Shown: positions 45,298 through 53,242 of the stretch, one piece after another | Layout of the letters: each line of letters opens with the position of its first letter | Numbering within the stretch: position 1 is the first letter of the stretch | Source: Burkholderiaceae bacterium | Lineage (GTDB): Bacteria; Pseudomonadota; Gammaproteobacteria; Burkholderiales; Burkholderiaceae_D | Assembly: GCA_030158675.1 (NCBI GenBank) | Contig: JAOASL010000030.1 | Span: forward strand, 32,187-96,186 | Length of the DNA stretch: 64,000 nt | Reading direction: 5' to 3' | Notes under the pieces: generated by a model | Told to the model about the DNA's origin: nothing | Seen by the model: the letters and a program-made list of their open reading frames with translations, nothing else | Databases searched by the model: none | Position numbers and translations under genes: made by a program

Positions 45298-45361
45298 GTT
45301 TGCAAGTGCAGGACATAGCCCTGCGCTGAGTCTGCCTGTTCCGGGTCGGTTGCCGGCGCGC

Positions 45362-46732
45362 TTAAAAGGCCGGCCGGATCGGAAGGTAAGATACCACGAG
45401 GCCGGCTACCGCACAGGCGATAATCAGCCGGATTGTGCTGACTTGATAACGCAGCAGGGCCAACGCGGCGGCAGCGGCAATGGCGATCGCAATCCAGTCC
45501 CAGCGCGCCGGCGGCAGTTCGAGATGAAACACGTGCATCGCGAAGAACGTCGCGAGGCTAACGATTACGCCGACGACGGCAGCGGTAATGGCTGTCAGCG
45601 GTGCGGTCAGTTTCAGGTTGTCGCGCGTGGCTTCGACCAGCGGTCCGCCGGCGAGAATGAAGACGAAGCTGGGCAGGAACGTGAAGAAGGTCGCCACCAG
45701 TGCGCCCGCGCAGCCGGACCAGAACAGTGACAGTGGTCCGAACACTTCCTTGCTCCAGCCACCGACAAAACCGACGAAAGAAACAATCATGATCAGCGGG
45801 CCGGGCGTGGTCTCGCCGAGCGCCAGGCCGTCGATCATCTGTGCCGCGGTCAGCCAGCTGAAATTTTCCACCGCACCCTGATACACATAGGGCAGCACTG
45901 CATACGCACCGCCGAAGGTCATCAGCGCGGCCTTGGTGAAAAACCAGCCCATCTGTACCAGCGGATTGCGCCAGCCAAGCGCCAGGTTCAGCAAGAGGAG
46001 CACGACGGCGCCGATGGCAATGCCGATGCCGGCCGTGATCAGCAGCTTGCGCCAGCTGAAACGTGCGTGCGCTGGCGGCGGCGTGTGGTCGTCGATCAGT
46101 GCCGGGGCATGGGTCGGGTGGGTGGCCGCATGCCCGCCACCGAGCCGGAAGCGATCCGGCGCCAGCTGGCCGCCGACGGCACCGAGCAGCGCGGCAATGC
46201 CGATCACGGCGGGGAAGGGCGCGTCGATGAAGGTGATCAGCGCGAAAGCGAGCAGCGCGATGGTGACCAGCCAGCCGTTCTTCAGACTGCGGCGGCCGAT
46301 GCGCCAGGCAGCCGCCAGCACGATGGCGACCACGGCCGGCTTGATGCCGTACAGGATGCCGGCCACCACCGGCACATCACCGAAGGCGAGATAGATCCAC
46401 GATAGTGCGATCAGGATCAGCAGCGAGGGCAGCACGAACAGCGCGCCAGCCATCAGCCCGCCGACGGTCCGGTGCATCAGCCAGCCAATGTAGGTCGCCA
46501 GTTGCATCGCTTCCGGACCGGGCAGCAGCATGCAGTAATTCAGTGCGTGCAGGAAGCGCTGTTCGGAAATCCAGCGCTTCTTGTCGACCAGGTCATAGTG
46601 CATCAGCGCGATCTGGCCGCTGGGGCCGCCAAAGCTGATGAAGCCGAGTTTCAGCCAGTAGCCGAATGCCTCGCTCAGTGAGATGGCAGACAGCGCCCCT
46701 TCGGGGGCGGCGGAGGGGACGCTGGTTTGCAT
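45362..46732 (-). CDS. chrA: Chromate transporter, CHR family (long form)
   Basis: 456 aa from the ATG at 46732, which overlaps the ETF-QO stop as TAATG. Two homologous halves, as in long ChrA proteins: the first with '[15 protein letters not shown]' and '[25 protein letters not shown]', the second with '[18 protein letters not shown]' and '[22 protein letters not shown]'. About ten to twelve membrane helices. It exports chromate; in many genomes the family also has members with other anion substrates. Pairing with ETF-QO is unexpected. Confidence 0.88.
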   Translation of the reverse strand: MQTSVPSAAPEGALSAISLSEAFGYWLKLGFISFGGPSGQIALMHYDLVDKKRWISEQRFLHALNYCMLLPGPEAMQLATYIGWLMHRTVGGLMAGALFVLPSLLILIALSWIYLAFGDVPVVAGILYGIKPAVVAIVLAAAWRIGRRSLKNGWLVTIALLAFALITFIDAPFPAVIGIAALLGAVGGQLAPDRFRLGGGHAATHPTHAPALIDDHTPPPAHARFSWRKLLITAGIGIAIGAVVLLLLNLALGWRNPLVQMGWFFTKAALMTFGGAYAVLPYVYQGAVENFSWLTAAQMIDGLALGETTPGPLIMIVSFVGFVGGWSKEVFGPLSLFWSGCAGALVATFFTFLPSFVFILAGGPLVEATRDNLKLTAPLTAITAAVVGVIVSLATFFAMHVFHLELPPARWDWIAIAIAAAAALALLRYQVSTIRLIIACAVAGLVVSYLPIRPAF

Positions 46733-48414
46733 TACATGTTCGGATAGTTGGGGCCGCCGCCGCCTTCCGGCGTGACCCAGACGATGTTCTGCGTCGGGTC
46801 CTTGATGTCGCAGGTCTTGCAGTGCACACAGTTCTGCGCATTGATCTGCAGGCGCTCGGCGTCGCCGTCCTGTACGAATTCGTAGACGCCGGCCGGGCAG
46901 TAGCGCTGTTCGGGGCCCGCGTATTTCGCGAGGTTGATTGCCGTCGGTACGCTCGCATCTTTCAGCGTCAGGTGCGCGGGCTGGTGCTCGGTGTGGTTGG
47001 TGTTGGAGATGAATACCGACGACAGCCGGTCGAAGGTCAGCACATTGTCCGGCTTCGGATAGGCGATCGGCTGGAATTCGGCGGCCGGGCGCAGGCATTC
47101 ATGGTCTGCATGCTGATGATGCAGCGTCCAGGGCGCCTTGCCGCGGAACAGGACCTGGTCAATGCCGACCATCAGCGTGCCGAGGTAGAGTCCTTTGCTC
47201 ATCCACGGCTTGAAGTTGCGCGCCACATGCAATTCTTCGTGCAGCCACGATTGTTCAAAAGCGGCCGGATAGGCGGACAGCTCATCCTGCGCGCGGCCGG
47301 CGGCGAGTGCGTCGACCGCTGCCTCGGCGGCCAGCATGCCGGACTTCATCGCCGCATGGCTACCCTTGATGCGACTGGCATTCAGGAAGCCGGCGTCGCA
47401 ACCGATCAGTGCGCCGCCCGGGAAGGCGAGCTTCGGCAGCGACTGCAGACCACCTGCGGTGATGGCGCGCGCACCGTAGGACAGGCGCTTGCCGCCTTCG
47501 AAGAAACCACGGACCGCCGGATGGGTTTTGTAACGCTGGAATTCCTCGAACGGCGACAGGTAAGGGTTCTGGTAAGCCAGTCCAACCACATAGCCGACGG
47601 CGACCTGATTGTTTTCAAGGTGGTACAGGAAGGAACCGCCGTAGGTGCCCGAGTCGAGGGGCCAGCCGGCGGTGTGGATCACAAGCCCGGGCTGGTGTTT
47701 CGCCGGATCGATTTCCCACAGTTCCTTGATGCCAATGCCGTAGGTCTGCGGGTCCTTGCCGGCGTCGAGCTTGTAGCCGGAGATCAGCTGCTTGCCGAGA
47801 TGGCCGCGCGCACCTTCGGCGAACAGTGTGTATTTTGCGCGCAGCTCCATGCCCAGCTGGAATTCGGCGGTCGGTTCGCCATGCTTGTCGACGCCCATAT
47901 TGCCAGTGGCCACGCCCATGACTGCGCAATTTTCGTCGTACAGGATTTCTGCCGCAGAAAAACCGGGGAAAATTTCGACCCCGAGCGCCTCGGCCTGCTG
48001 CGCCAGCCAGCGCACCACGTTGCCCAGCGAGATCACGTAGTTGCCGTGATTCTGGAAGCAGCCGGGTAGCATCCAGTTCGGTGTGGTGGTCGAGCCGTTC
48101 TCGGTCAGGAACATGAAGCGATCTTCGGAGACCGGCGTGTTCAGCGGCGCGCCACGCTCTTTCCAGTCGGGGAACAATTCGTTGATGGCAGTCGGGTCCA
48201 TCACCGCACCGGACAGGATATGCGCGCCGGGTTCGCTACCCTTTTCGAGCACGCAGACGCTGATGTCCTGACCGCGCGTTTCGGCCAGTTGTTTCACCCG
48301 TATCGCCGCTGCAAGGCCGGCCGGACCGGCGCCGACGATCAGCACATCGTAGTCCATGGTCTCGCGCGGACCGAATTGTTCGAGGAATGTGGGATTCTGG
48401 CTGGGAGGGGTCAT
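46732..48414 (-). CDS. Electron transfer flavoprotein-ubiquinone oxidoreductase
   Basis: 560 aa. 'DVLIVGAGPAGLAAAIRVKQLAE' binds FAD; the C-terminal part has the [4Fe-4S] Cys set in 'NCVHCKTCDIKDP' with a further Cys in 'RYCPAGVYEF', and the protein ends in the usual 'GGGGPNYPNM'. It passes electrons from ETF, fed by acyl-CoA dehydrogenases, to the quinone pool at the membrane. It is divergent from the SDR gene (148-bp gap) and coupled to chrA. Confidence 0.95.
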   Translation of the reverse strand: MTPPSQNPTFLEQFGPRETMDYDVLIVGAGPAGLAAAIRVKQLAETRGQDISVCVLEKGSEPGAHILSGAVMDPTAINELFPDWKERGAPLNTPVSEDRFMFLTENGSTTTPNWMLPGCFQNHGNYVISLGNVVRWLAQQAEALGVEIFPGFSAAEILYDENCAVMGVATGNMGVDKHGEPTAEFQLGMELRAKYTLFAEGARGHLGKQLISGYKLDAGKDPQTYGIGIKELWEIDPAKHQPGLVIHTAGWPLDSGTYGGSFLYHLENNQVAVGYVVGLAYQNPYLSPFEEFQRYKTHPAVRGFFEGGKRLSYGARAITAGGLQSLPKLAFPGGALIGCDAGFLNASRIKGSHAAMKSGMLAAEAAVDALAAGRAQDELSAYPAAFEQSWLHEELHVARNFKPWMSKGLYLGTLMVGIDQVLFRGKAPWTLHHQHADHECLRPAAEFQPIAYPKPDNVLTFDRLSSVFISNTNHTEHQPAHLTLKDASVPTAINLAKYAGPEQRYCPAGVYEFVQDGDAERLQINAQNCVHCKTCDIKDPTQNIVWVTPEGGGGPNYPNM

Positions 48415-48562
48415 GGCAAATGCGGCGCTTGTGCTGTTGTTTTCGTGGCGGGATTGTCAGGCATTTCTGGTGCGCGCGCCAGCCGAAATCGGCGATCCGA
48501 CGCTGTTGAATCATGTAATGATAGCGGCTGGTTTTGCAATCTGAGAGATAAAAGGAGACTTT

Positions 48563-49339
48563 GTGGGCATTGAAGTCAATTTTGAGGGCAAGGTCGCACT
48601 GGTGACCGGCGCCTCCAGCGGGCTTGGGGCCCGCTTTGCGATCATCCTCGCCGAAGCCGGCGCCACCGTCGTGCTCGCAGCGCGCCGTATCGAGCGCCTG
48701 AAGGAATTGCGCGCGGAGATCGAAGCCGCCGGTGGCAAGGCGCGCATGGTCGAACTGGATGTCACCGACTATGCCAGCATTCGCTCCGCGATCGCCCATG
48801 CGGAGACCGAGGCCGGTCCCATCGATATCCTGGTCAATAATTCGGGCGTGTCCAACACGCAGAAGCTGGTCGACGTGAAGCCGGACGATTATGACTTCGT
48901 GATGGATACCAATACGAAGGGTGCGTTTTTCGTTGCGCAGGAAGTCGCCAAGCGGATGATCCTGCGTTCGAAGGCCGAGCCGAACCGGCAGTTCAGGATC
49001 GTCAATATTGCATCGGTGGCCGGGCTGCGCGTGCTGTCGCAGATCGGGGTCTACTGCATGAGCAAGGCAGCCGTGGTGCAGATGACAAAGGCAATGGCGC
49101 TCGAGTGGGGCCGCTTTGGCATCAACGTGAATGCGATCTGCCCGGGCTACATCGAGACTGAAATCAATCGTGATTACTTCCATAGCGAAGGCGGCCAGAA
49201 GCTGATCAGCATGCTGCCACGCAAGCGTGTCGGCAAGCCGGAAGACCTGGACGGCCTGCTGCTGCTGCTGGCAGCGGACGAGTCGCGTTTCATGAATGGC
49301 GCGGTGATTACGGCGGATGACGGGATGGCGGCGTTCTGA
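48563..49339 (+). CDS. SDR-family oxidoreductase (FabG-like)
   Basis: 258 aa, GTG start with AAAGGAGA 6 bp upstream. NAD(P) motif 'TGASSGLGARFA', 'NNSGVSN', catalytic Ser in 'NIASVAG' and 'YCMSK' (Tyr-x3-Lys). Looks like a 3-oxoacyl reductase or 3-hydroxyacyl-CoA dehydrogenase. The next gene is a thioesterase overlapping by one base (TGATG), so the pair probably works on acyl-CoA, in line with the ETF-QO next door. Confidence 0.87.
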   Translation: MGIEVNFEGKVALVTGASSGLGARFAIILAEAGATVVLAARRIERLKELRAEIEAAGGKARMVELDVTDYASIRSAIAHAETEAGPIDILVNNSGVSNTQKLVDVKPDDYDFVMDTNTKGAFFVAQEVAKRMILRSKAEPNRQFRIVNIASVAGLRVLSQIGVYCMSKAAVVQMTKAMALEWGRFGINVNAICPGYIETEINRDYFHSEGGQKLISMLPRKRVGKPEDLDGLLLLLAADESRFMNGAVITADDGMAAF

Positions 49340-49764
49340 TGGGTATTCCCGAGAATTACCAGCTGCTCAGCCGCACCCGCATGGCGATTCGCTGGGGCGA
49401 CATGGATGCGATGGCGCATGTGAACAATACCGTGTATTTCCGTTATCTCGAGCAGGCGCGCATCGAGCTGTTCGAAGCGCTCGGCTGTCCGGCCACGCCG
49501 GGCGGCGTGGGGCCGGTGATCGTCAATGCGCACTGTACTTTCCTGCGCCAGCTGCGCTACCCGGGCGACATCGAGGTCACGTCATGGATAGGCGAGATGG
49601 GGCGTTCGAGCTTCCAGAGCCTGCACCAGATCTTCCGCGTTGACGAGCCGGATGTGGTCTATGCGGAAGGCGGGGCGAAAGTGGTGTGGGTCGACCAGCG
49701 GATCGAGAGATCGCAGCCATTGCCGGATGAGATCCGGGAGAAGCTGCTGTCGCCGCAGCGCTGA
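49339..49764 (+). CDS. Hot-dog acyl-CoA thioesterase
   Basis: 141 aa. 'RWGDMDAMAHVNNTVYFRYLEQARIELF' is the 4-hydroxybenzoyl-CoA thioesterase/YbgC-type signature with the catalytic Asp. It should hydrolyse short- or medium-chain acyl-CoA in the cytoplasm. Its ATG overlaps the stop of the SDR gene. Confidence 0.88.
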   Translation: MGIPENYQLLSRTRMAIRWGDMDAMAHVNNTVYFRYLEQARIELFEALGCPATPGGVGPVIVNAHCTFLRQLRYPGDIEVTSWIGEMGRSSFQSLHQIFRVDEPDVVYAEGGAKVVWVDQRIERSQPLPDEIREKLLSPQR

Positions 49765-49779
49765 GCCTTGCCGATTGCT

Positions 49780-50343
49780 TCAGGCAAGCTGCCCACCCAG
49801 CAACCGGTTCACCAGTTCGCTCGACGTACCGGCAGCGAACTTCTTCATCAGCCGCGCACGATGCATTTCGACGGTGCGTGGTGAAAGCTGCAGCTCCCTT
49901 GCGATCACCTTGCTGGTCTTGCCTTCGACCAGCAGCGCGGCGACCTCGCGTTCGCGTGCCGTCAGCTCGGCCGTTACCGGGCGCCGGCTCGACAAGTCCT
50001 CGAAGGTCCAGATGCCGGCCGCATGCGGGTCATCGCGTGACAGCGCCCGTCCGGTCACATGGCACCAGAACAGTTCGCCGCCGGCGCGTTTCATGATCCG
50101 CTCGTCCGAGTAATAGCCCTGCCGGTTCAGGATGGGCGCGATGCGTGCGCCGGTGCGCTCGAATTCATCGGCGCTTGGATACAGAATGGAGAACGACTGA
50201 CCGACCAGCTGCGCCGCGGTAGAACCAAAAATAGCGGCCAGTGCCTCGTTGCACGCGCTGATTACGCGCTGATGCGACACGCACAGACCGACCGGCGCAC
50301 GCTCGAATATCATGCCGAAGTCGATGGTCTGGGCAGGGTTCAT
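49780..50343 (-). CDS. PAS-LuxR transcriptional regulator
   Basis: 187 aa from the ATG at 50343; no clear ribosome-binding site is seen. Residues about 10-120 form a PAS domain ('FERAPVGLCVSHQRVISACNEALAAIFG'); residues 125-187 are a LuxR/GerE helix-turn-helix ('LTAREREVAALLVEGKTSKVIARELQLSPRTVEMHRARLMKKF'). It has no receiver domain, so it may sense a ligand directly through PAS. It is divergent from the CoA-transferase genes and is their likely regulator. The much longer upstream frame is antisense. Confidence 0.85.
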   Translation of the reverse strand: MNPAQTIDFGMIFERAPVGLCVSHQRVISACNEALAAIFGSTAAQLVGQSFSILYPSADEFERTGARIAPILNRQGYYSDERIMKRAGGELFWCHVTGRALSRDDPHAAGIWTFEDLSSRRPVTAELTAREREVAALLVEGKTSKVIARELQLSPRTVEMHRARLMKKFAAGTSSELVNRLLGGQLA

Positions 50344-50353
50344 CAGGGGAGGG

Positions 50354-50369
50354 ACCGTACTTTTACGGT
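50354..50369. promoter_or_regulatory. Candidate operator between the PAS-LuxR and CoA-transferase genes
   Basis: ACCGTA (50354-50359) and TACGGT (50364-50369) form a perfect 6-bp dyad with a 4-nt spacer, size and symmetry suitable for a LuxR-type dimer. It is 10 bp from the regulator ATG and 85 bp from the CoA-transferase ATG. Confidence 0.4.
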
Positions 50370-50454
50370 ATTGTCGCCGGGCTTTGGCGCTTTTAATCTT
50401 GCCCGCACTGTCGTTTTGCCAGAATCGGCCCATACAGTTTACCTGAGGAGATAC

Positions 50455-51153
50455 ATGAAAAAAGTCTATCCGGACGCCGCCAGTGCGCTGGCCGGTGTCG
50501 TGAAGGATGGTCAGACCATCGCCGTCGGCGGTTTCGGCCTGTGCGGCATTCCCGAGGCGCTGATTGCGTCCCTGCGCGATTCCGGCGTGAAGGACCTGAC
50601 TGCCATTTCGAATAACGCGGGCGTGGACGGCTTCGGTCTCGGCCAGTTGCTGACCACCCGGCAGATCAGGAAGATGATCTCTTCCTACGTCGGCGAGAAC
50701 AAGGAGTTCGAGCGCCAGTACCTGGCCGGTGAACTCGAGCTCGAATTCACGCCGCAGGGCACGCTGGCCGAGAAGCTGCGCGCCGGCGGCGCCGGCATTC
50801 CGGCATTCTTTACCAAGACCGGAGTCGGCACCATCGTCGCCGACGGCAAGGAAGTGCGCGTGTTCGATGACGAACAGTATGTGATGGAGCGTTCGCTGGT
50901 AGCCGATGTGTCGCTGGTGAAGGCATGGAAGGCGGACCCGGTAGGCAATCTGGTCTATCGCAAGACGGCGCGCAACTTCAATCCGAACGTCGCCATGGCC
51001 GGCAAGATCACCATTGTCGAAGTGGAGGAACTGGTCGGTCTCGGTGAGATCGATCCGGATGCCGTGCACACGCCGGGTATTTTTGTCCACCGCATCGTGG
51101 TGAACAAGACTCCCGAGAAGCGTATTGAACAACGCACCGTGCGTGCACAGTAA
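50455..51153 (+). CDS. scoA: 3-oxoacid CoA-transferase, subunit A
   Basis: 232 aa from the ATG at 50455 (TGAGGAG upstream). '[22 protein letters not shown]' is the CoA-transferase subunit A signature, and '[24 protein letters not shown]' follows. With subunit B it moves CoA from succinyl-CoA to acetoacetate, allowing use of ketone bodies or of polyhydroxybutyrate degradation products. Confidence 0.92.
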   Translation: MKKVYPDAASALAGVVKDGQTIAVGGFGLCGIPEALIASLRDSGVKDLTAISNNAGVDGFGLGQLLTTRQIRKMISSYVGENKEFERQYLAGELELEFTPQGTLAEKLRAGGAGIPAFFTKTGVGTIVADGKEVRVFDDEQYVMERSLVADVSLVKAWKADPVGNLVYRKTARNFNPNVAMAGKITIVEVEELVGLGEIDPDAVHTPGIFVHRIVVNKTPEKRIEQRTVRAQ

Positions 51154-51167
51154 GCGGAGACAGACAT

Positions 51168-51809
51168 ATGGCATGGACACGTGAACAAATGGCGGCGCGC
51201 GCCGCCCAAGAGCTGCAGGACGGCTTCTATGTGAACCTCGGCATCGGCCTGCCGACGCTGGTAGCGAACTATGTACCGAAGGACATCACCGTTTGGCTGC
51301 AGTCAGAAAACGGCTTGCTCGGGATTGGCCCGTTCCCGGCCGATGAAGAGGTCGATGCCGATCTGATCAACGCCGGCAAGCAGACGGTGACGGCGCTGCA
51401 GGGCTCGTCATTCTTCAGCTCGGCCGATTCCTTCGCGATGATCCGCGGCGGCAAGATCAACATCGCGATCCTGGGTGCGATGCAAGTGTCAGAGCGCGGC
51501 GACCTGGCGAACTGGATGATTCCGGGGAAGATGGTCAAGGGCATGGGTGGTGCGATGGACTTGGTGGCCGGCGTTGGCCGCGTCGTGGTGCTGATGGAGC
51601 ATGTCGCCAAAGCGAAGGATGGTTCCACCTCGCACAAGCTGCTCGAGCACTGTACGCTGCCGCTGACCGGTGTCGGTGTGGTCGACCGTATCGTGACTGA
51701 TCTGGCGGTGCTGGACGTCACCGAGCACGGGCTGAAGCTGGTCGAGCTGGCGCCGGGCATCACAAAAGAAGAACTGATCGCTGGCACGGGCTGCGAGATC
51801 CACTTCTGA
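51168..51809 (+). CDS. scoB: 3-oxoacid CoA-transferase, subunit B
   Basis: 213 aa, 14 bp after subunit A with its own GCGGAGA site. The catalytic Glu, which carries the CoA thioester intermediate, is in '[12 protein letters not shown]'. '[32 protein letters not shown]' is a family signature. Partner of subunit A. Confidence 0.93.
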   Translation: MAWTREQMAARAAQELQDGFYVNLGIGLPTLVANYVPKDITVWLQSENGLLGIGPFPADEEVDADLINAGKQTVTALQGSSFFSSADSFAMIRGGKINIAILGAMQVSERGDLANWMIPGKMVKGMGGAMDLVAGVGRVVVLMEHVAKAKDGSTSHKLLEHCTLPLTGVGVVDRIVTDLAVLDVTEHGLKLVELAPGITKEELIAGTGCEIHF

Positions 51810-51838
51810 TCCCGGTTGTTCAGCGACATTTTTGGATG

Positions 51839-51870
51839 AAGCCGGTCGGCTTGTGCTGGCCGGCTTTTTT
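51839..51870 (+). terminator. Terminator after the CoA-transferase operon
   Basis: AAGCCGG (51839-51845) pairs with CCGGCTT (51860-51866) around a 14-nt loop, followed by T6. Confidence 0.85.
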
Positions 51871-52456
51871 CATGGGATTCAGGATCTGATCTATTCCCTG
51901 TTCATAGCCATCTGCATCGATTTGATTCCTTCAAGCCGCATAGCTCAGGGTATCGGTCAGGCATACAAAAAGAGCGCGCGGAATTGTCAGGGGAACGGCA
52001 TCTATCCGCTGATAGTGAAATTCCGTAGTGCACCACAGACCGTGTCGTGTCACGGCTCTCGTATCCGAGAGTGTGGCGCGCGCGCGTGTCGGAACCTCGC
52101 ACGAAGATCCCGCGTAGGGGCACGGTGGCCATCCTGCGGAGCCACGCCAGGGCGATCCCGCTGCCGACGTTCGTCAACTCGTTCTTTCAGCTGCATCGCT
52201 CTTGGTAATAGCTTACCGAGGGTACGAGCACGGACAGAAAGGCCAACGCTCCCACGCGCCCAGTCAGGCCGAAGAGAGCACCTGCAGTGAGGGCAAAGGA
52301 GCGAAGGTTGGGCTCAGATCAGCAAACCCGGCTGGCAATGTCGATATGAGCAATCTCCCTGCAGGAGGGGTTCTCATCAGATAGCGTCAACCGGGTTTTC
52401 GTTTTTGCGCGCCATTCAAATGGATAAAGCGGAGCTAACCGCATATATTGATAACC
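51871..52456. other. Gene-free region at the left edge of the AT-rich cassette
   Basis: About 585 bp. Reading frames are short, overlap on both strands and show no motif. A small hairpin CTCTCG-TATC-CGAGAG lies at 52056-52071. The base composition changes from GC-rich to AT-rich around 52.38 kb. It could be a decayed mobile element or a former sco-bdh spacer; nothing in it can be assigned. Confidence 0.45.
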
Positions 52457-53242
52457 ATGATGAATGAGTCCTTAATTGCACAATCGGTTTTTTTTGACGA
52501 AGTCTATTACCGCGCCCAGTTGTCTTCGACTCTTCCTGCTGGCATGACCCCGGCATCTCATTATCTAAATCAAGGATGGCACCAAGGTCTGGATCCCGGC
52601 CCCTTGTTCAGCACCTTACGCTATCTTTGGCGGAATGAAGATGTGCGCAATGCTGGACTGAATCCATTATTGCATTATTTGCATTGCGGGCTCAGTGAAG
52701 GGCGCAGAGCTTGGTCATCACCGGAGGTCATGCGTTGGCAGCAACCGTGGTTCAGTAATCCGGAGCTTGCACTGGCAGAAACCCAAAAATCTGCAAAGGC
52801 ATGGCCCACGCTTAGTTGCGGCGATAAAGTTGTTATTTACAGTCACTCTCAAGGTCACTTTGTTTTTCGGCAGTTTCAGGAAATGCTTGTTCAAGCATTT
52901 CAAGAGATTGGTATTGAAGCAATTGCTGCAAATGAAAATTTGACTTCGTCTGCGACCAAGCCCGTTCTGACGCTTGTTTTAGCGCCGCATTATGGTTTAA
53001 TGCAAGGCAATTGCGTTGTTACTGAATCCTCGCCTCGGGTAATCGATCTCACGCCAGGAGTGGATTATATTGAGGCAAAAAAAGATGAAATTCCTTCGAT
53101 TGTTGAATGGTTGCTTGAATCCGCTGAAGGGAAAGTGAAGCTCGGTGAAGTAAGGCTTGCTGGGCAAAAAATGGCCATAAAAAAATATAATCTTGGCCGC
53201 GCTCTTTCTGAGATTTTCAGGGTGCACACTAATTATGGATAA
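52457..53242 (+). CDS. Protein with capsule-glycosyltransferase-type repeats, first gene of the cassette
   Basis: 261 aa from the ATG at 52457 (an ATG at 52460 and a TTG at 52448 are alternatives). Residues about 8-80 hold two copies of the 'FDxxYY...HYLxxGWxxGxDPxPLF' type repeat ('HYLNQGWHQGLDP', 'NPLLHYLHCGLSEGR') found at the N termini of many capsule and rhamnan glycosyltransferases. The rest has Rossmann-like stretches ('KVVIYSHSQGHFVFRQFQEML') and ends in a helical tail, but is too short for a complete GT-B enzyme. AT-rich. It overlaps the next gene by 8 bp. Its function is unknown; a substrate-recognition or partial transferase role is inference only. Confidence 0.65.
   Translation: MMNESLIAQSVFFDEVYYRAQLSSTLPAGMTPASHYLNQGWHQGLDPGPLFSTLRYLWRNEDVRNAGLNPLLHYLHCGLSEGRRAWSSPEVMRWQQPWFSNPELALAETQKSAKAWPTLSCGDKVVIYSHSQGHFVFRQFQEMLVQAFQEIGIEAIAANENLTSSATKPVLTLVLAPHYGLMQGNCVVTESSPRVIDLTPGVDYIEAKKDEIPSIVEWLLESAEGKVKLGEVRLAGQKMAIKKYNLGRALSEIFRVHTNYG

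Noticed and set aside
46666-48069. 467-codon plus-strand frame
   Set aside because: Antisense of the clearly identified ETF-QO gene.
51902-52177. 91-codon minus-strand frame
   Set aside because: No ribosome-binding site, no motif, overlaps other frames of equal quality in a region that looks decayed.
51832-52290. 152-codon plus-strand frame after scoB
   Set aside because: Begins inside the scoB terminator hairpin and has an Arg/Ser-rich, non-protein-like second half.
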